Shown piece after piece: positions 6,200 through 13,370 of a stretch of DNA of 13,416 nt (positions within the stretch are counted from its first letter, which is position 1; every line of letters starts with the position of its first letter). The notes beneath the pieces were generated by a model. That model was not told where the DNA came from, searched no databases, and saw only the letters and a list, made by a program, of their open reading frames with translations. The stretch lies in assembly GCA_964574195.1 (NCBI GenBank), contig CAZNMO010000131.1, forward strand, positions 1 to 13,416, read 5' to 3'. The position numbers and the translations under genes were made by a program. Source of the stretch: BRH-c25 sp964574195. Lineage in GTDB: Bacteria; Bacillota; Clostridia; Lutisporales; Lutisporaceae.

Positions 6200-7383
6200 A
6201 AAAAGAGCAACTTACAAATATTATTTCCAGACTTGAATCTGGTTCTCGACCAAAAGATGAAGTTGTGTTAAAGAATGGGATTCCTTCACTTGGAGGGGAG
6301 CATCTTAACAAGGAAGGTAGTTTCAACTTTACTAATATCAAGTACATATCAAACAAATATTTTAATGGTTTATCTAAAGGCATACTTTGCAGTAATGATA
6401 TACTTATTGTGAAGGATGGAGCTACAACGGGTAAGGTTTGCTTTGTTTCAGAAAAATTCCCTTTCCGGAAAGCAACAATAAATGAACATGTTTTCAAGAT
6501 TGAAATTGATGGAAAAGTGGCTTTCTCAAAATACGTTTATTATTATTTATTTTCTGAAAGAGGGCAAAGCGAAATAATGAAAGATTTTAGGGGTGCTACA
6601 ATTGGTGGAATATCAAGAAATTTTACTGACAAAGTGCAAATCCCCCTTCCTCCACTTCCTGAGCAAAAGCGCATTGCCGAAATACTCGACAATGCCGATG
6701 CTTTGCGCCAGAAAAACAAACAATTGCTGGCCGCCTACGACGAATTGTCGCAGGCTACTTTTCTGGATATGTTTGGTGATCCGGTAATGAATCCGAAAGG
6801 ATTTGAACAGGGCGTTGTTGGAAATCTAGTGAGTTCTGTTAATTACGGCACGAGTTCCAAAGCAGAGGAGGTTGGGCAATATCCTTATCTAAGGATGAAT
6901 AATATTACATATTCTGGTGAAATGGACTTTTCTGATTTAAAATATATCAATCTTTCAGAGAATGAAAAACACAAATACCTTGTTAAAAAGGGTGATTTAT
7001 TGTTTAATCGCACCAATAGTAAAGATTTAGTTGGTAAAACTGCAGTTTATAAGGATTCTCGTGAAATGGCTATTGCAGGTTATATAATACGAGTTAGAGC
7101 CAATAAAAATGCAAATACAGAATACATTTCAGGATTTTTGAATTCCTCTTACGGGAAAAAGACATTAAAAGGACTCTGTAAAAGCATTGTTGGAATGGCA
7201 AATATCAATGCTAAAGAGCTTCAGCGAATCAAGATTCTGCTTCCTCCAATCGAACTTCAAAACCAATTTGCCCAAATCGTTGAGAACATAGAAGCCCAGA
7301 AAACATTGGTAAAGCAGAGTTTGCAGAAGAGTGAGGATTTGTTTAACGGGCTGGTGCAAAAGGCATTTGGTGGAGAGTTATAG
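6196..7383 (+). CDS. hsdS: Type I restriction-modification specificity subunit
   Basis: This 395-residue protein chooses the two-part DNA target of the enzyme. It contains two target recognition domains (about residues 5-150 and 205-340), each followed by a conserved helical spacer: PLPPLPEQKRIAEILDNADA and following residues (about 151-200, to FGDPVMNPKG) and LPPIELQNQFAQIVENIEAQ and following (about 348-390). This is the standard full-length HsdS plan. The first recognition domain is AT-rich (18 G+C of 60 bases at 6361-6420), while the central spacer is like hsdM (28 of 60 at 6661-6720), consistent with exchange of recognition domains between alleles. No second hsdS, inverted partial copy or recombinase lies nearby, so there is no sign of phase switching. 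The target sequence cannot be predicted by eye. Confidence 0.95.
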   Translation: MKKEQLTNIISRLESGSRPKDEVVLKNGIPSLGGEHLNKEGSFNFTNIKYISNKYFNGLSKGILCSNDILIVKDGATTGKVCFVSEKFPFRKATINEHVFKIEIDGKVAFSKYVYYYLFSERGQSEIMKDFRGATIGGISRNFTDKVQIPLPPLPEQKRIAEILDNADALRQKNKQLLAAYDELSQATFLDMFGDPVMNPKGFEQGVVGNLVSSVNYGTSSKAEEVGQYPYLRMNNITYSGEMDFSDLKYINLSENEKHKYLVKKGDLLFNRTNSKDLVGKTAVYKDSREMAIAGYIIRVRANKNANTEYISGFLNSSYGKKTLKGLCKSIVGMANINAKELQRIKILLPPIELQNQFAQIVENIEAQKTLVKQSLQKSEDLFNGLVQKAFGGEL

Positions 7384-7388
7384 TAAAG

Positions 7389-7406
7389 TATGTATATTTT
7401 TACATA
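7389..7406. repeat. Short inverted repeat just after hsdS
   Basis: TATGTA (7389-7394) and TACATA (7401-7406) flank six bases, six bp after the hsdS stop. It could mark the end of the hsdMS transcript but has no strong T-run, so it is only a candidate. Confidence 0.25.
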
Positions 7407-7409
7407 ACA

Positions 7410-7475
7410 TGACACGGCAAAAATGTCAGTATTCTGTTGTTGTCATAAAACAATAAAACGGACTGACAAAATGCC
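7410..7475. promoter_or_regulatory. Four TGACA/TGTCA motifs with an extended inverted repeat
   Basis: TGACA or its complement occurs at 7410-7414, 7424-7428, 7441-7445 and 7464-7468. The outer dyad TGTCAGT (7424-7430) and ACTGACA (7462-7468) is perfect, and beyond A-rich gaps GGCA (7416-7419) faces TGCC (7472-7475). It could be a stem in RNA or a multi-site operator. No function is assigned. Confidence 0.3.
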
Positions 7476-7564
7476 AAAATTTAACAAATATTAACAGTGG
7501 CATGGCAATTGATAAGTTGAACCAGAAATTATAAAAAACGAAAAAAGGTAAGAAACATTGAAAT

Positions 7565-7590
7565 AAAAAAGTCGCCTTCGTGAGCGACTT
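7565..7590 (-). terminator. Intrinsic terminator of the minus-strand small RNA
   Basis: On the minus strand AAGTCGC (7590-7584), an eight-base loop and GCGACTT (7575-7569) form a perfect 7-bp stem that runs directly into a T-tract (7570-7565). On the plus strand no T-run follows, so the direction is minus. Confidence 0.7.
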
Positions 7591-7652
7591 GGGATTTGGA
7601 AAAATGCTTGCCGGCAGATCGAGGCTTACCACCTCGATGAATTTCCAAATGA
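7565..7652 (-). ncRNA. Candidate structured small RNA, about 90 bases
   Basis: Read on the minus strand, a promoter box is followed by a nested fold and a terminator. The outer stem ATTTGGAAA (7650-7642) pairs with TTTCCAAAT (7602-7594), all 9 bp perfect. Inside it ATCGAGG (7638-7632) pairs with CCTCGAT (7624-7618), 7 bp, around loop TGGTAAG. The 3' side of the internal loop holds the self-complementary TGCCGGCA (7616-7609), which could form a kissing contact or dimer. There is no open reading frame of note, and the transcript points away from the MBL gene toward hsdS, so it is a free small RNA and not a leader of that gene. I cannot name the family; Bacteroidota RNA motifs such as Flavo-1 are possible but untested. 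Confidence 0.6.
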
Positions 7653-7657
7653 GGTTG

Positions 7658-7665
7658 CAAATATA
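7658..7665 (-). promoter_or_regulatory. -7 promoter box of the minus-strand small RNA
   Basis: The minus strand reads TATATTTG here, a perfect TAnnTTTG box, the same octamer as at the HTH-nucleotidyltransferase promoter. Transcription would begin near 7652, at the foot of the outer stem. A proper -33 TTTG at 19-21 bases is not seen. Confidence 0.55.
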
Positions 7666-7783
7666 GATTTTTTCTTCATTTTCCACCCTTTCCCAAAAAC
7701 AAATTACGAATTCGGTTCTGATTGACCTCTCCGAGTGATCAAAAGGGGAAAAGTATTGTGTAATTTTTAAATAAAAAGCCAAA

Positions 7784-8902
7784 ATGAATTATAGTATAAC
7801 TCACTTTTCTGTGGGCAATGGGAATTGCTCTGTAATAAAATCAGATGATTTTGTAATGATTATCGACTTAAATAAAACGGAAGATAAAGATTCCTCTTAC
7901 GATTTGCTAAAACCTTACTTCAGGCAAAAAGATGGCAAGGATACCATCGACGTTTTGTATATAACTCATGGTGACGATGACCATTGTCTTGGATTCAAGA
8001 AGTTCCGGGAAGAAATTGGAAAAGGCAAACTTGTAATTGGATCAATCTGGCATCAAGGTTTTGACCGGGAGAAAAATCATGATCCCAAGAAAGATGTAGC
8101 ATTACCAGAAGATTATCTTGAATTAAACAAGGAAATAAAGAGACGGCAAAAAGTTTCAGATCCGAAATTCGGTGATATAGAAAAAGCATTAAAAGCGAAA
8201 GACGACAATGCCGAAGCGTTTGATGGATTAGATGAACCAGAGAGCTTTATCGTCAGGGTTATTTCGCCTTTGAAAAAGGATAATGAGGATTCCGGGTATA
8301 ACCACAACGATTTATCGTTAATCATTAAATTCGAAATTGAAGGTAAAACAATTCTTTACACTGGGGATGCGCCTGGGAAATACTGGCAGGAGAGAATTAT
8401 TCCTGAAGTCCTTGATATTTCCAAATACAGTGATTGGGCGCAGGCTGAAATTCTTGAAGTTGGGCATCATGGCTCGTTTGATTTTTTTGGAGAAGATCGT
8501 GATAAGGTCAGAACAGATGACGAGCCGGATAATTACGAAGCATTGGACCGAATAAATCCCGACGATTTAATTATTTCAGCCGAAGACAAATTTCCTACCA
8601 ATGGAGACTCAAAACGAGATTTACCACCACACTATGCAGCCTGGAAGTGGTATCATAAATGGTTCAGGGATAATCACGATGTAAAAGAAAATGATAAGCA
8701 TCCAGATCAGTTTAAGTACACTTCAGAAGGCAATGTGAGACTGGAATACGATGGAAAAAAATGGAAATGGATTAAAAACTGGGACCACAATGCAGAGGAA
8801 AAACAAGCGGAGCGCCTTGCTGACAAAATGAAAGCTGGAGGCATTTCAATCGGCGGAGCCGGTCTGTTTTCAAAAAGTACAGCATTTTATGGGGAGGAAT
8901 AA
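7784..8902 (+). CDS. Soluble ComEC-like metallo-beta-lactamase-fold protein
   Basis: This 372-residue protein has the MBL hydrolase fold: an N-terminal strand pair (ITHFSVGNGNCSVI), the metal motif THGDDDH (residues 61-67, equivalent to HxHxDH with Asp at one ligand as in ComEC-type members), Asp195 in LYTGDAP, and VGHHGS (227-231). These ligate two metals and hydrolyse a phosphodiester or similar bond. A charged insert (about 90-150, rich in Lys and Asp) and a Trp- and Lys-rich tail (about 285-345) are unlike competence ComEC, and there are no membrane helices or signal peptide, so it is cytoplasmic. The gene overlaps the E2-like gene by 14 bp, indicating one operon. MBL proteins beside E2-like genes occur in bacterial conjugation-like neighbourhoods. 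The specific job is unknown: nuclease effector, nucleotide hydrolase or processing enzyme. Confidence 0.85.
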   Translation: MNYSITHFSVGNGNCSVIKSDDFVMIIDLNKTEDKDSSYDLLKPYFRQKDGKDTIDVLYITHGDDDHCLGFKKFREEIGKGKLVIGSIWHQGFDREKNHDPKKDVALPEDYLELNKEIKRRQKVSDPKFGDIEKALKAKDDNAEAFDGLDEPESFIVRVISPLKKDNEDSGYNHNDLSLIIKFEIEGKTILYTGDAPGKYWQERIIPEVLDISKYSDWAQAEILEVGHHGSFDFFGEDRDKVRTDDEPDNYEALDRINPDDLIISAEDKFPTNGDSKRDLPPHYAAWKWYHKWFRDNHDVKENDKHPDQFKYTSEGNVRLEYDGKKWKWIKNWDHNAEEKQAERLADKMKAGGISIGGAGLFSKSTAFYGEE

Positions 8903-9311
8903 TTTTCATCCTCCCCTCCAAATCAAGGCTCTGAGGGAGCTTTCCGATTTGGGTTATATTCAGAATTTTGAGTTTGTAAAAGATGTTTTTGGGAAATACC
9001 GATTTTTATTTCTTCTTACCAATCAAGAAATTGGAGGTGAGGCTGTGTCGACAGACTTTAGCAAATACAAAATTCGCGTTGAATGTTCCACGACTCTTCC
9101 ACCAAAAATTTTTATTGAAGAGCCTGTTGTAAGCAAAATGAAACACATGTATAAAGATAGGAGTTTGTGCCTTTATCATTGGAGTAAATTCAAATGGGGC
9201 GATGATAAATCAATTGCTCAAAATTTGATTCCCTGGGTATATATGTGGATTTATTTTTACGAACTGTGGTTAAAAACAGATAAGTGGTACGGTGATGAGT
9301 ATTTACATTAA
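8889..9311 (+). CDS. Stand-alone E2-like (ubiquitin-conjugating fold) protein
   Basis: This 140-residue protein resembles the E2 domain of type II CBASS Cap2 and other bacterial E2-like proteins. The central strands (YRFLFLLTN, KIRVECST, PPKIFIEEPV) are followed by HMYKDRSLCLYH, where Cys94 in 'LCLY' is the likely catalytic cysteine and His86 lies just before it. The end, IPWVYMWIYFYELWLKTDKWYGDEYLH, matches the typical 'PWxxxWLxxYExWxxTGxWxGxEH' tail of this group. Such proteins carry a ubiquitin-like or target protein as a thioester. No E1, ubiquitin-like protein, JAB protease or CD-NTase is in the window, so it either borrows partners, acts as in E2-only systems, or has another role. The ATG at 8889 overlaps the MBL gene by 14 bp. 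The assignment is by pattern recognition, not by search. Confidence 0.72.
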   Translation: MGRNNFHPPLQIKALRELSDLGYIQNFEFVKDVFGKYRFLFLLTNQEIGGEAVSTDFSKYKIRVECSTTLPPKIFIEEPVVSKMKHMYKDRSLCLYHWSKFKWGDDKSIAQNLIPWVYMWIYFYELWLKTDKWYGDEYLH

Positions 9312-9322
9312 AACTAATTGCG

Positions 9323-9829
9323 ATGAATGAATTGATTAATAAGTTGTCCTCATACAATCTTTTCAATTACTTATTTCCAGGAGTGTTATTTGTGGTCTTG
9401 CTCGACAAGGCCACAAATTTTCGCTTTTTGCAAGAGAATATTTTGGAGGGCGCATTTTTGTATTATTTCATTGGTTTGCTCATAAATAGAGTTGGTTCTC
9501 TTTGCATTGAACCAATTTTGAGAAAAACCAAATTGGTTGAATTCCAACCTTTGAGAGATTTCAACAAAGCTAAAGCGCTGGATACCAAAATCGAAATACA
9601 TTCCGAGACTAATAACATGTTTCGGTCAGTAGCTGCAACATTTCTAGTTCTGAGCGTATTCATTGCTTTTGACATGACTGGAATTCAGGTTAGTTGGGGC
9701 AATAGCGGTGTCAAATTGGTAATTGTTGTAGCATTGTTTGTTTTTTTACTCCTTTCGTATCGGAAGCAAACTAAAATTATCTATGATAGAGTAGAAATTG
9801 CCTTGGCTGAAAAAAAAGACAAAAATTGA
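9323..9829 (+). CDS. Four-helix membrane protein of the MBL-E2 cassette
   Basis: This 168-residue protein has four predicted membrane segments at about residues 13-28, 41-63, 99-117 and 129-146. A soluble loop of about 35 residues (64-98, with EFQPLRDFNKAKALD) separates the two pairs, and a charged tail (147-168) follows. There is no signal peptide. The N-terminus NLFNYLFPGVLFVVLL recalls small 'YNxFNYLFPG' membrane proteins that I have seen in Bacteroidota accessory regions, but I know no function for them. It starts 11 bp after the E2-like stop, so the three genes form one operon. In defence systems small 2TM or 4TM proteins often act as membrane-disrupting effectors; that role is only a hypothesis here. 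Confidence 0.75.
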   Translation: MNELINKLSSYNLFNYLFPGVLFVVLLDKATNFRFLQENILEGAFLYYFIGLLINRVGSLCIEPILRKTKLVEFQPLRDFNKAKALDTKIEIHSETNNMFRSVAATFLVLSVFIAFDMTGIQVSWGNSGVKLVIVVALFVFLLLSYRKQTKIIYDRVEIALAEKKDKN

Positions 9830-9875
9830 TTTTAATTAGGGGTTGAATGGTTTTTAACAATATTATTTTAATTTT

Positions 9876-9901
9876 AGGCTTTAAGATTTCGACTTAAACC
9901 T
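9876..9901 (+). promoter_or_regulatory. Hairpin directly before the hsdR start
   Basis: AGG (9876-9878) plus TTTAAG (9880-9885) pair with CTTAAA (9893-9898) plus CCT (9899-9901), with one bulged C and a seven-base loop. The hairpin ends six bases before the ATG of hsdR, so in the mRNA it could limit ribosome access; in DNA it could bind a protein. No T-run follows, so it is not a normal terminator. Confidence 0.35.
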
Positions 9902-9907
9902 GAACTG

Positions 9908-12900
9908 ATGGCAAAATCAAATTTCCACTTTCTTCAGAATGAATGGGGCTTTCTTTATCAATCGGCAGTTGAAGCAGAGCAAAATGCGAAAACAGCTCCG
10001 GTTACTTCTGCTTTTTATGCCCGTCTTTCGCTCGAAAAAATGGTAAATTGGTTGTATGAAAACGAAGGTTATTTGAATCAGCCATACAACAGCAATCTTG
10101 CGGCCCGACTGGGTGAGCAAACTTTTAAAGAGATTATCCCGCCGTCAATTTACAACGACATTGATTTTATCAGAAGAGAGGGAAATGTGGCGGCTCATCA
10201 AGGCAAATCGTCAACTAGAGTAAGTATTCCCTGTGTTCGGTTCTTATACCGTTTTTTGAGCTGGACAGTTAAAATGTACAGCGAAACCCCGCCTCCGATT
10301 GCCGAATTCGACGAATCACTAATCCCGGAAATTGGAAGTCAGGAAAAGTCCTTAGCCGAAATCAAACGTCTGGAGGAGGAGAATACTAATCAGATTGAAA
10401 TTGCCAACCGGGAGCGGAAAAAACGTCTGGAGATTGAGGAAGAACTTCAGAAAATAAAAGCTCAATTTGCGTTAACGGAATCAAGGAAACAGCAAAATAC
10501 ACCGGTTGTTATTCCCGCAGGTCAGTATTCTGAAGCCAAAACCCGTGAACTTTATATCAACTCCATGTTGCGCGAGGCCGGATGGGACCCGGATGCGACC
10601 AATGCAACAGAATATCCGGTTGTTGGTATGCCTAAATCAGTAAATCCATCAGGGAATGGATACGTCGATTATGTGCTTTGGGGAGACAATGGGTTGCCAC
10701 TTGCACTGATTGAAGCAAAAAAGACATCCAGAAATATACATGAGGGCAAGCATCAGGCAGAACTTTACGCCAATTGCCTTGAAAAAATGACCGGTCAAAG
10801 GCCAGTCATATACTATTCAAACGGTTTTGAAACCGAGTTATGGGACGATTGCTTTTATACTCCCCGAAAAGTTCACGGGTTCTATACCAAGGATGAGCTT
10901 CAGATTTTGGTTAATCGTCGCAAGGACAGAATTGATCCACGTTTACAACCTATCAATAACTCAATTACCAATCGGGTTTATCAGAAATTGGCTATTAAAA
11001 GTGTTCTCGATAAATACATTAAAGATTCACCATTTGGGTTGAAAGGAGGTTCGAGAAAAGCGCTGGTTGTTATGGCTACAGGCACCGGTAAGACCAGAAC
11101 TGCGATATCCTTTGTCGATGTGCTGATGAAAGCCGGATGGATTAGTCGGGTTCTTTTTCTTGCTGATCGGAACGCTTTGGTTACTCAGGCCAAACGAAAC
11201 TTCAACAAGTTGCTGCCCCATTTGTCATCGGTTGATTTGACCAAAGAGAAAGAAGATAAGGAAACGCGCCTTGTGTTTTCCACACATCCTAGCATGATGA
11301 ATTGCATCGATGGTTTGCATAACGGTGAGCAGCGGTTTTATTCTGTTGGCCATTTCGACCTGATTATTATAGATGAAGCTCACCGGTCGGTATATCAGAA
11401 ATACGGAGCAATTTTCGAATATTTCGATGCACTAATGCTTGGCTTAACAGCCACGCCCAAAGACAGCGCCGATTACGATACGTACCGCCTTTTTGAAGAA
11501 GAACAAGGTATCCCAACCTTTGATTACGAATTGGAAGAGGCAGTTAAAGAAAAATATCTTGTTCCTTTTCAGGCGCAGCAAGTTGATTTAGGATTCATGA
11601 CCCGGGGAATCAGATTTGATGAACTGTCACCAGAAGAGAAAATCCGTTATGAAGAAACTTTCAGGGATGAAAATGGAAACCTGCCCGATTCAATTAGTCC
11701 TGCTGCAATAAATAGCTGGTTGTTTAATGAAGATACGGTCGATAAAGTTTTAGATGTACTGATGAATGAAGGAGTCAGGGTTGAAGGAGGAGATAAATTA
11801 GGGAAAACTATCATATTCGCACGGAATCATCCTCATGCCGAATTTATTGAGGAACGTTTCAATGTTATCTATCCGCAATACAGCAATAAGTTTTTAAGGG
11901 TAATCGATAACTACGAAAAATACGCACAAGATCTGATTGACGATTTTGAGATGATAGAAAAATTGCCACAGATTGCCGTTTCTGTTGATATGCTCGATAC
12001 AGGGATTGATGTGCCAGCTATCGTTAATTTAGTCATTTTTAAGCCCGTTTACAGCAAGGCGAAATTTTGGCAGATGATTGGCCGCGGCACAAGGCTTTGT
12101 GAGGATTTGTTTGCTCCAGGCGAGCACAAACAATTTTTCAATGTATTTGATATTTGCCGAAACTTTGAATTTTTTGGGGCGAATGAAACAGGAATTGTTC
12201 CGGTAAATTACGATTCAGTATCAACCAGGATATTTAAAAATGTGGTTGGTTTGGCTGAAGCATTCAGGCATGACCCGTATCTGGATGAATACCATCAGAA
12301 AGCTAGAGTTGAGTATTTGAATTGGGCATACGAACGAGTTTCTGCCTTGAACAGAAGGAGTTTTACTGTTAAGATGGTATTGCGATATGTTGATCAGTTT
12401 TCTGATCGCAACAACTGGGATGCCCTGACCAATGAAGATAAATACAATATTTATACGCATCTGGCCAAGTTGATATTTATTCCCGAAGATGATGAGAAGG
12501 CAAAGCGGTTTGACCGGTTAATGACCAGTTTTCAACTGGCTGTGGCTGAAAATGATGTCATTCAGCAACGCTATTGCAACAAAGTGCGCACGATTGCCAA
12601 TCAGCTTTCCCGGATATTGAATATTCATGAAGTTGCTAAAATCCAAACCATTGTGAGGGCTGCAATGACAGATGAGTATTGGGAGGAAAGGACACATGCC
12701 AAATTGGAAACTGTCCGGGAATCATTTCGTCATCTGATTAAGTACATTCCTGCAAATGAAACGGTTATTTATCAGACTGATTTTGAAGACGAATTGTTGG
12801 GCATTAATGTGATTGAAGATATAGGAGGAGGCTACCGAAAGAGTGATAATTATAAATTAAAGGTAGAACGTTACATTCGGGAGAACAGTTACCATATTAC

Positions 12901-13306
12901 CATCCAGAAACTTAGAAAAAATATTAAGCTTACTTCAGCAGAATTGCATGAGCTAGAGCGTTTGGTTTTTGTGGATTCTCAAATCGGAACAAAAGAAGAT
13001 TTTGTTCAGAATTATGGGGAGCAACCTTTAGGCAGATTCATTCGGACCATATTGGGAATGGACGAAGAAGCAACCCAGGAAGCATTTTCAGAATTTATTG
13101 ATCATGGCAGCCTTCGGGCCGATCAAATACAGTTTATCAAGAGTATCGTTACGCATTTCAAGAATAACGGTATCCTTGAACTTTCACAGCTTGCTCAACC
13201 TCCATTTACCGACATTAACGATCATGGTATATTTGGTCTTTTTAAGGATGATGATCAGGATAAAATCATTCGGATTGTAGAGCAGGTCAATAATAATGCA
13301 GTGTGA
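9908..13306 (+). CDS. hsdR: Type I restriction enzyme endonuclease/translocase subunit (EcoEI-like)
   Basis: This 1132-residue protein makes the restriction cut after ATP-driven DNA translocation. It opens with a DUF4145-like domain (about residues 8-120), then a charged coiled coil (about 145-195). The nuclease domain shows Asp254 in GYVDYVLW, Glu269-Ala-Lys271 and Q283xxxY287, the PD-(D/E)xK set with the QxxxY motif of HsdR. The SF2 motor has Walker A ATGTGKT (390-396), DEAH (489-492), LTATP (513-517) and, near residue 720, QMIGRGTR as motif VI. The C-terminal region (about 800-1132) fits the EcoEI R-subunit C-terminal domain. The DUF4145 start and this domain place it with type IB-like enzymes. 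It is separated from hsdS by 2.5 kb of other genes, so it is probably expressed from its own promoter. The frame is intact. Confidence 0.95.
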   Translation: MAKSNFHFLQNEWGFLYQSAVEAEQNAKTAPVTSAFYARLSLEKMVNWLYENEGYLNQPYNSNLAARLGEQTFKEIIPPSIYNDIDFIRREGNVAAHQGKSSTRVSIPCVRFLYRFLSWTVKMYSETPPPIAEFDESLIPEIGSQEKSLAEIKRLEEENTNQIEIANRERKKRLEIEEELQKIKAQFALTESRKQQNTPVVIPAGQYSEAKTRELYINSMLREAGWDPDATNATEYPVVGMPKSVNPSGNGYVDYVLWGDNGLPLALIEAKKTSRNIHEGKHQAELYANCLEKMTGQRPVIYYSNGFETELWDDCFYTPRKVHGFYTKDELQILVNRRKDRIDPRLQPINNSITNRVYQKLAIKSVLDKYIKDSPFGLKGGSRKALVVMATGTGKTRTAISFVDVLMKAGWISRVLFLADRNALVTQAKRNFNKLLPHLSSVDLTKEKEDKETRLVFSTHPSMMNCIDGLHNGEQRFYSVGHFDLIIIDEAHRSVYQKYGAIFEYFDALMLGLTATPKDSADYDTYRLFEEEQGIPTFDYELEEAVKEKYLVPFQAQQVDLGFMTRGIRFDELSPEEKIRYEETFRDENGNLPDSISPAAINSWLFNEDTVDKVLDVLMNEGVRVEGGDKLGKTIIFARNHPHAEFIEERFNVIYPQYSNKFLRVIDNYEKYAQDLIDDFEMIEKLPQIAVSVDMLDTGIDVPAIVNLVIFKPVYSKAKFWQMIGRGTRLCEDLFAPGEHKQFFNVFDICRNFEFFGANETGIVPVNYDSVSTRIFKNVVGLAEAFRHDPYLDEYHQKARVEYLNWAYERVSALNRRSFTVKMVLRYVDQFSDRNNWDALTNEDKYNIYTHLAKLIFIPEDDEKAKRFDRLMTSFQLAVAENDVIQQRYCNKVRTIANQLSRILNIHEVAKIQTIVRAAMTDEYWEERTHAKLETVRESFRHLIKYIPANETVIYQTDFEDELLGINVIEDIGGGYRKSDNYKLKVERYIRENSYHITIQKLRKNIKLTSAELHELERLVFVDSQIGTKEDFVQNYGEQPLGRFIRTILGMDEEATQEAFSEFIDHGSLRADQIQFIKSIVTHFKNNGILELSQLAQPPFTDINDHGIFGLFKDDDQDKIIRIVEQVNNNAV

Positions 13307-13344
13307 AGTTGACGACCTTCCTATAAGTATTCTCTCCAACTTTA

Positions 13345-13366
13345 TGAGTAGTTATTGTTATACTCA
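13345..13366. repeat. Inverted repeat between hsdR and the intron
   Basis: TGAGTA (13345-13350) and TACTCA (13361-13366) flank ten bases, 38 bp after the hsdR stop. It may help to end the hsdR transcript, but no T-run follows. It also lies in the 3' exon of the adjacent intron. Confidence 0.3.
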
Positions 13367-13370
13367 AATT

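Noticed and set aside
6196..7383. Phase-variable hsdS
   Set aside because: No inverted partial hsdS copy, recombinase or simple-sequence tract is present in the window.
7426..7782. A 118-codon open frame on the minus strand between hsdS and the MBL gene
   Set aside because: It reads straight through the small-RNA stems and terminator, its product is a low-complexity, aromatic-rich chain with no recognisable domain, and it fits translated AT-rich noncoding DNA better than a gene.
7784..8902. Competence protein ComEC
   Set aside because: Only the MBL hydrolase part is similar; there are no membrane helices or competence domain.
8889..9311. CBASS operon
   Set aside because: The E2-like protein is of the CBASS type, but no CD-NTase (cyclase) gene is present; the only nucleotidyltransferase, at 2549-3241, is AbiEii-like and lies 5.6 kb away in a separate operon.
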